The position numbers and the translations under genes are program-made. Of a stretch of 64,000 nt of DNA, positions 60,425-64,000 are shown one piece after another. The DNA comes from CALLCD01 sp039196965. Its GTDB lineage: Bacteria; Pseudomonadota; Alphaproteobacteria; Caulobacterales; Hyphomonadaceae. The stretch covers positions 1-64,000 of the forward strand of contig JBCCUK010000022.1 in NCBI GenBank assembly GCA_039196965.1, read 5' to 3'. The first letter of the stretch is position 1, and each line of letters opens with the position of its first letter. The notes beneath the pieces were generated by a model. The model had not been told where the DNA came from, did not search any database, and saw only the letters and a list, made by a program, of their open reading frames with translations.

Positions 60425-61555
60425 TCAAGCCTGTGCTTCGCCGAACGCATTGGCGTGTTCGGCACCGATATAGTCATTTGAACGCATCTCGTGGAGGCGG
60501 CTGGCTGTCCGTTGAAACTCAAATGATCCGTCTCCTGATGGATAAAGGTCATCTGGTTCCGCTGCTGCGCTTGCTACCAGCTTTGTCTTGGCTTCGTAAA
60601 GTGCATCCACCAGAGTTACGAATCGCGCCGCTTCATTCCGTTTGTCTGGAGTTAGCTCTGGAATGCTGTCGATCAGTACCGTATGGAACTGCGCAGCGAT
60701 AGCGAGATAGTCCGAAGGCCCCAGCGGTTGCGCGCAGAGATCGGCGAAGGAGAAGCGGGCGCATCCTGCCGCCTGACATGGCACTCTTACCATCCGTCCA
60801 CCGACATCTATCTCGCAGCTCTTGGCCTCCTTGCCGAGGGTCAGCCGCTGCCAGATCTGATCCATTTCACTGCGGGCCGATGCGCCGAGCGGCGCGTGCC
60901 AAAGTGGCGCCTCGGTCAGACGTGCCAGCCGGTAATCCCGGTCGGAGAGAATCTCTACGACATCGCAATAGGCTTCCAGCTTGTCTATGAAGGGTAGGAA
61001 GAGTTCGCGATTGATGCCATTCAGATATAAGTCCTTGGGCGGACGGTTGGAAGTTGCCACAACGGTCACGCCGCGTTGGAATAATCCTTCGAAAAGGCGG
61101 CTCAATATCATCGCGTCGGCGATTTGCGTCACCTGGAATTCGTCGAAACAGAGGAGCTTGGCCCCCGCTGCCACTTTCTCAGCAGCTGGGGCAATTGGAT
61201 CATCGCCTGCGCCTGGCACGCGCCATTGTGATTTGCGCCTCTCGGCCGGAGAGAGACCCCGCCAATAGGCGAGAAAGCCATGGGTCTCCTGCATGAAGGC
61301 ATGGAAGTGGATGCGGCGCTTGGCCTCGATCGACACAGTCTCAAAGAATAGATCCATCATCATGGATTTGCCCCGGCCGACCCCGCCCCAGACATAGAGG
61401 CCGCGCGGCGGTTTCGGCTTTCTGAATAAGCCGGGCTTCGCGTGCAGCGCGGTGTGTAGCTTGTCGAGGCGTTGCATGACTTCGCGCTGGGCACTATCGG
61501 CCTCCAGATCGCCCGCGGCAATCATTGCATCATAGGCATCCATCGGTTCGGCCAT
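60425..61555 (-). CDS. zapE: Cell division ATPase ZapE (AFG1-like)
   Basis: A 376-residue AAA+-type ATPase that associates with the division ring and, in mitochondria, with protein turnover (AFG1/LACE1). Walker A GGVGRGKS is at 57-64 and Walker B LLCFDEF at 134-140; 'TSNRPPKDLYLNGINRELFLPFI' is the family sensor region. Length is slightly above the E. coli protein. It precedes the serine hydrolase by 3 bp. The neighbouring response regulator is on the same strand but 140 bp upstream. Confidence 0.95.
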   Translation of the reverse strand: MAEPMDAYDAMIAAGDLEADSAQREVMQRLDKLHTALHAKPGLFRKPKPPRGLYVWGGVGRGKSMMMDLFFETVSIEAKRRIHFHAFMQETHGFLAYWRGLSPAERRKSQWRVPGAGDDPIAPAAEKVAAGAKLLCFDEFQVTQIADAMILSRLFEGLFQRGVTVVATSNRPPKDLYLNGINRELFLPFIDKLEAYCDVVEILSDRDYRLARLTEAPLWHAPLGASARSEMDQIWQRLTLGKEAKSCEIDVGGRMVRVPCQAAGCARFSFADLCAQPLGPSDYLAIAAQFHTVLIDSIPELTPDKRNEAARFVTLVDALYEAKTKLVASAAAEPDDLYPSGDGSFEFQRTASRLHEMRSNDYIGAEHANAFGEAQA

Positions 61556-61698
61556 GGATCACACAGCCCCTTTGAGGCTGATAAAACCGAGACAGAAAGC
61601 CGAAATTTCGGGGAAACGGAGCTTACGATACAACATTGCCCGCCGATGTGGCGTGAAAGCCAGCGGCGGGCAAGCAACTTTTGCTCTTATGGCAGCTT

Positions 61699-62133
61699 TC
61701 AGGCGACGGCTTTTGCCGTGGCGTCGCGGCCCGGCATTAGATCGAGGAGAAAGTCTTCAAACGCTTCCGGGCGCTGGATAAAGCGATTAAAAGGCAGGCT
61801 TGCCTTTGAGACAGCTTCGGGGTGGATGTTGCATCCGAAGCGTACGGCGTCTGCTACCGCGCTGTCGCGATCTTCGCTCGCAGAGACCACAGCGATGCGG
61901 AAATTACCCATATTTGCGGCCCGGGCAATGGTCATTTCGCCATCAAAACTATCCGGCAGTGTCAGATCCAGCACGACAAGGTCGAAGCGCTCCAGGCGAA
62001 GGCGATTTTCGGCCTCCATAAGTGTCCCAGCCATGACAAGATCGACCTGAATCCGGCTTCTTGCAGCCTTATCCGCCGCGATGGACAGCATCTCTCGAAC
62101 CGGTTGGTGATCTTCGACCCAAAGGACTTTCAT
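61699..62133 (-). CDS. Receiver-only (CheY-like) response regulator
   Basis: A 144-residue single receiver domain without output domain. The acidic pair is E7-D8 in 'VLWVEDHQPVR', the phospho-acceptor is Asp56 in 'VVLDLTLPD', and 'RIAVVSASEDRD' carries the switch Ser. The start at 62133 is fixed by GGAG about 8 nt upstream and by the receiver beginning at residue 2; frames reaching 62556 overlap the divergent acyltransferase. No histidine kinase is near, so its partner is encoded elsewhere. Confidence 0.9.
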   Translation of the reverse strand: MKVLWVEDHQPVREMLSIAADKAARSRIQVDLVMAGTLMEAENRLRLERFDLVVLDLTLPDSFDGEMTIARAANMGNFRIAVVSASEDRDSAVADAVRFGCNIHPEAVSKASLPFNRFIQRPEAFEDFLLDLMPGRDATAKAVA

Positions 62134-62353
62134 ACGCTTACTCCACTGTAACATTTGGGTCGCTAACGGCCCCGTCTTGACCTCTCTATGCCATGGCGGG
62201 TCTTGCGGCTTGGTAAAGCGTTTGTCACCGAAAGGTTTATTTCGCGATTTTTCTTGAAGCCCCCGAGTATTGTCACAGAATTGTATGGAGCCGCCTTTGT
62301 TCTGGCCAGACTCTGCGCTAGGACTACTCGCTATCAGGTTGCTCAGGGTCCAA

Positions 62354-63253
62354 ATGAAGAAAAAACCTGTCCCCGTTCCGGCGGCTCCTGTCTCGGCATT
62401 TGCCGTTCCGGATATCCGCCCAGACCAGCACATTATTGATGTGTTGATCGAGGAACGATGCCCATCCTTCGTTGACCATTGGACATGGCCGATGACCCGG
62501 CCAATGCTGTTTTCCCTGCTGGGATATAGGAAAGCACGACGTATGGCTGACGCCATGGAGGATATGAGCGGAGAAGGTTCCTTCGATTATTTGGCCGAGC
62601 AGCTCGATTTTCGCCTTGAAACCCACCATTTCGACCGGATTCCGCGCGAAGGCCGGGTCGTGGTCATCGCGAATCACCCCACAGGCCTCGCTGATGGCGT
62701 CGCTGTATGGGAAGCATTAAGTAAAATCCGCCGGGATATTGTCTTTTTTGCCAATGCGGACGCCATGCGGGTCAATCCGAATTTTGGCGATACCATCATC
62801 CCAGTGGAATGGTTGATGGAGAAGCGGTCGCCGGCGAAAACCCGTGAAACGCTCCGTCTGGCTGGTGAGGCTTTCGCCGAAGAAAAGTGTGTCGTGATCT
62901 TTCCTTCGGGGAAACTTGCGAAAATGGTGAACCGCGAGCTAACGGAGCAGGAATGGTTTCCGACAGCGGTGAGCCTCGCCAAGAAAAAGAAAGCTCCGAT
63001 CCTTCCGCTCCATGTCGGCTCACGGAACTCGATGCTCTACTATCTGTTCTCCACATGGAATGGCGAGTTGCGGGACATCACGCTCTTTTATGAGCTGTTG
63101 AACAAGCAGGACTCTCTTTTCAAGATGATTGCTGGGCCGCTGATTGAACCGCGTGACATTTCCGGCGATGCGGGCGACTTTACCGACGCCCTGAAGGATT
63201 ACGTGGCCTACGACCTTCCTGGCACTCCTGACACGCCCTTCGCATTCGGATAG
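62354..63253 (+). CDS. PlsC-like lysophospholipid acyltransferase family protein
   Basis: A 299-residue acyltransferase. 'VVVIANHPTGLADGVAVW' holds the His-Asp active-site motif in the H-x5-D spacing of hemolysin/ornithine-lipid-type enzymes, 'FFANADAMRVNP' and 'VVIFPSGKLAK' follow as motifs II and III, and 'ILPLHVGSRNSMLYY' as motif IV. It should transfer an acyl chain to a lyso-lipid at the inner membrane. ATG 62354 has CAGGG upstream; a longer frame from 62270 lacks support. Divergent from the response regulator. Confidence 0.88.
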   Translation: MKKKPVPVPAAPVSAFAVPDIRPDQHIIDVLIEERCPSFVDHWTWPMTRPMLFSLLGYRKARRMADAMEDMSGEGSFDYLAEQLDFRLETHHFDRIPREGRVVVIANHPTGLADGVAVWEALSKIRRDIVFFANADAMRVNPNFGDTIIPVEWLMEKRSPAKTRETLRLAGEAFAEEKCVVIFPSGKLAKMVNRELTEQEWFPTAVSLAKKKKAPILPLHVGSRNSMLYYLFSTWNGELRDITLFYELLNKQDSLFKMIAGPLIEPRDISGDAGDFTDALKDYVAYDLPGTPDTPFAFG

Positions 63254-63326
63254 GGTGGCAAGGCTTCAAACACCACATCCTCCCGCCGCTAAAATCGCGG
63301 AGAGAGAACATGGCGTTCATCAATTA

Positions 63327-64000
63327 TTATGCTTCAACCGGCGGGTCGCCGTACCAGTCGATATTCCGTGTCATCCACATTGTGGCGGCGATGGCGGCGA
63401 AGCTCGCAAAGGCACCGGCGATGAGGGCGTTATCTTCGGCGCGCATCAACAAGTAAATGAGCCCATATATACCGCTCAGTACAATGAAAGCTCTTAGACC
63501 ATAAATCCGTGATCGAAACACGCTAATGGCGTAGGTCGAGATGAGGGTGACCGTCATTCCGGAAGCGGCGAGGAATGCGATGTCAAAGCTCGTCTTTTCC
63601 GAAAGCGCGAGCAGGAGCAGATAAAAGATCGTCTGTGCAAGGCCGACCAGAACATACTGCGCGGGGTGGGCGCGCAGGTGGCTTGTCACCTCAAAGAGGA
63701 AGTAGGTCAGGAAGACGAGGCCGATAAACATCGCGCCATATTTTAGGGCGCGCTGAACACTTTGATAAGGGTTTGCTTCGCGAATGAACCGGACGGCGAG
63801 GTCGGCTTTATCATAGGCGGTGACATCATAGAGGCTGAGCCTCGGTCCAGCGCCGGCAATACCGCGAGCGAGATATGGCACACGCCAGTTTGCTTCGAAG
63901 CCTGTATCGTTGTCACCGATCGCGTGATCGTCGGGTAGGACGCCACCGGTAAAGCTAGGGCTCGGCCAGTTCGACGTCATTTGAACATCGGTGTCTCTGG
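63327..64000 (-). CDS. creD: CreD-like inner membrane protein, partial at window edge
   Basis: The 3' part (about 224 codons) of a CreD-family protein; the frame stays open through 64000, so the N-terminal half lies outside the window. 'NPYQSVQRALKYGAMFIGLVFLTYFLFEV' and 'HPAQYVLVGLAQTIFYLLLLALSE' are the strongly conserved CreD core, followed by four more hydrophobic segments. In enterobacteria CreD is induced by the CreBC system and affects envelope integrity and colicin tolerance; no creBC is visible here. Confidence 0.9.
   Translation of the reverse strand, partial: RDTDVQMTSNWPSPSFTGGVLPDDHAIGDNDTGFEANWRVPYLARGIAGAGPRLSLYDVTAYDKADLAVRFIREANPYQSVQRALKYGAMFIGLVFLTYFLFEVTSHLRAHPAQYVLVGLAQTIFYLLLLALSEKTSFDIAFLAASGMTVTLISTYAISVFRSRIYGLRAFIVLSGIYGLIYLLMRAEDNALIAGAFASFAAIAATMWMTRNIDWYGDPPVEA

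Noticed and set aside
1..64000. tRNA, rRNA, CRISPR array, riboswitch or prophage
   Set aside because: I scanned the intergenic stretches and found no cloverleaf with CCA-type ends, no regularly spaced direct repeats and no phage structural genes; a covariance-model search would be needed to exclude small RNAs.

Overview
The window looks like chromosomal DNA from a moderately GC-rich, probably aquatic alphaproteobacterium. The lineage is suggested by a CC0125/CC1285-type lipoprotein (a family named from Caulobacter loci), the rpsO-pnp arrangement, an alphaproteobacterial-style XRE regulator, and intergenic palindromes of the 'GTCATCCCGG...CCGGGACCC' kind that are scattered through alphaproteobacterial genomes. 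A Caulobacterales, Hyphomonadaceae or Parvularculales relative is my best guess; this is inference, since no rRNA is present. I saw no tRNA, rRNA, CRISPR array, prophage or insertion sequence.

Layout: (1) 1-9.8 kb: XRE regulator, a repeat-filled gap, recG, an FAD monooxygenase, a ChrR-like cupin, then a rightward run of MFS transporter, DUF3604 protein and M48 lipoprotein peptidase. (2) 9.8-12.7 kb: an accessory island with inverted and mosaic palindromic repeats, an unknown protein, a SEC-C gene broken by two frameshifts at the same UUUC context, and an AT-richer two-gene unit coding for a Panacea/SocA-type antitoxin and an unknown partner behind a perfect inverted repeat. (3) 12.7-31.8 kb: mostly housekeeping and metabolism (argG, typA, two MscS channels, YceI, cyclase, two SDRs, aminotransferase, fabI). 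(4) 31.9-35.8 kb: a small membrane protein, two tandem related secreted proteins of unknown function, and a flhF-flhG pair whose FlhF lacks key GTPase residues. (5) 35.8-42.2 kb: a TetR / sterol desaturase / ABC membrane-domain operon behind a four-half-site operator, truB, an unusual sterol desaturase-creatininase fusion and an FkbM methyltransferase; the last two separate truB from rpsO-pnp. (6) 42.4-64 kb: rpsO, pnp, CAP protein, udk, leuB, asd, MOSC, rarD, three serine beta-lactamase-fold hydrolases, a penicillin acylase interrupted by an in-frame ochre codon, zapE, a receiver-only response regulator, an acyltransferase and the 3' part of creD, which runs off the window.

The strongest candidates for something undescribed are the Panacea two-gene unit (11.4-12.7 kb), the desaturase-creatininase fusion (39.5-41.4 kb), the tandem secreted paralogues (32.2-33.8 kb), the degenerate FlhF/FlhG pair and the doubly frameshifted SEC-C gene. 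All calls come from reading the sequence; no database search was run.
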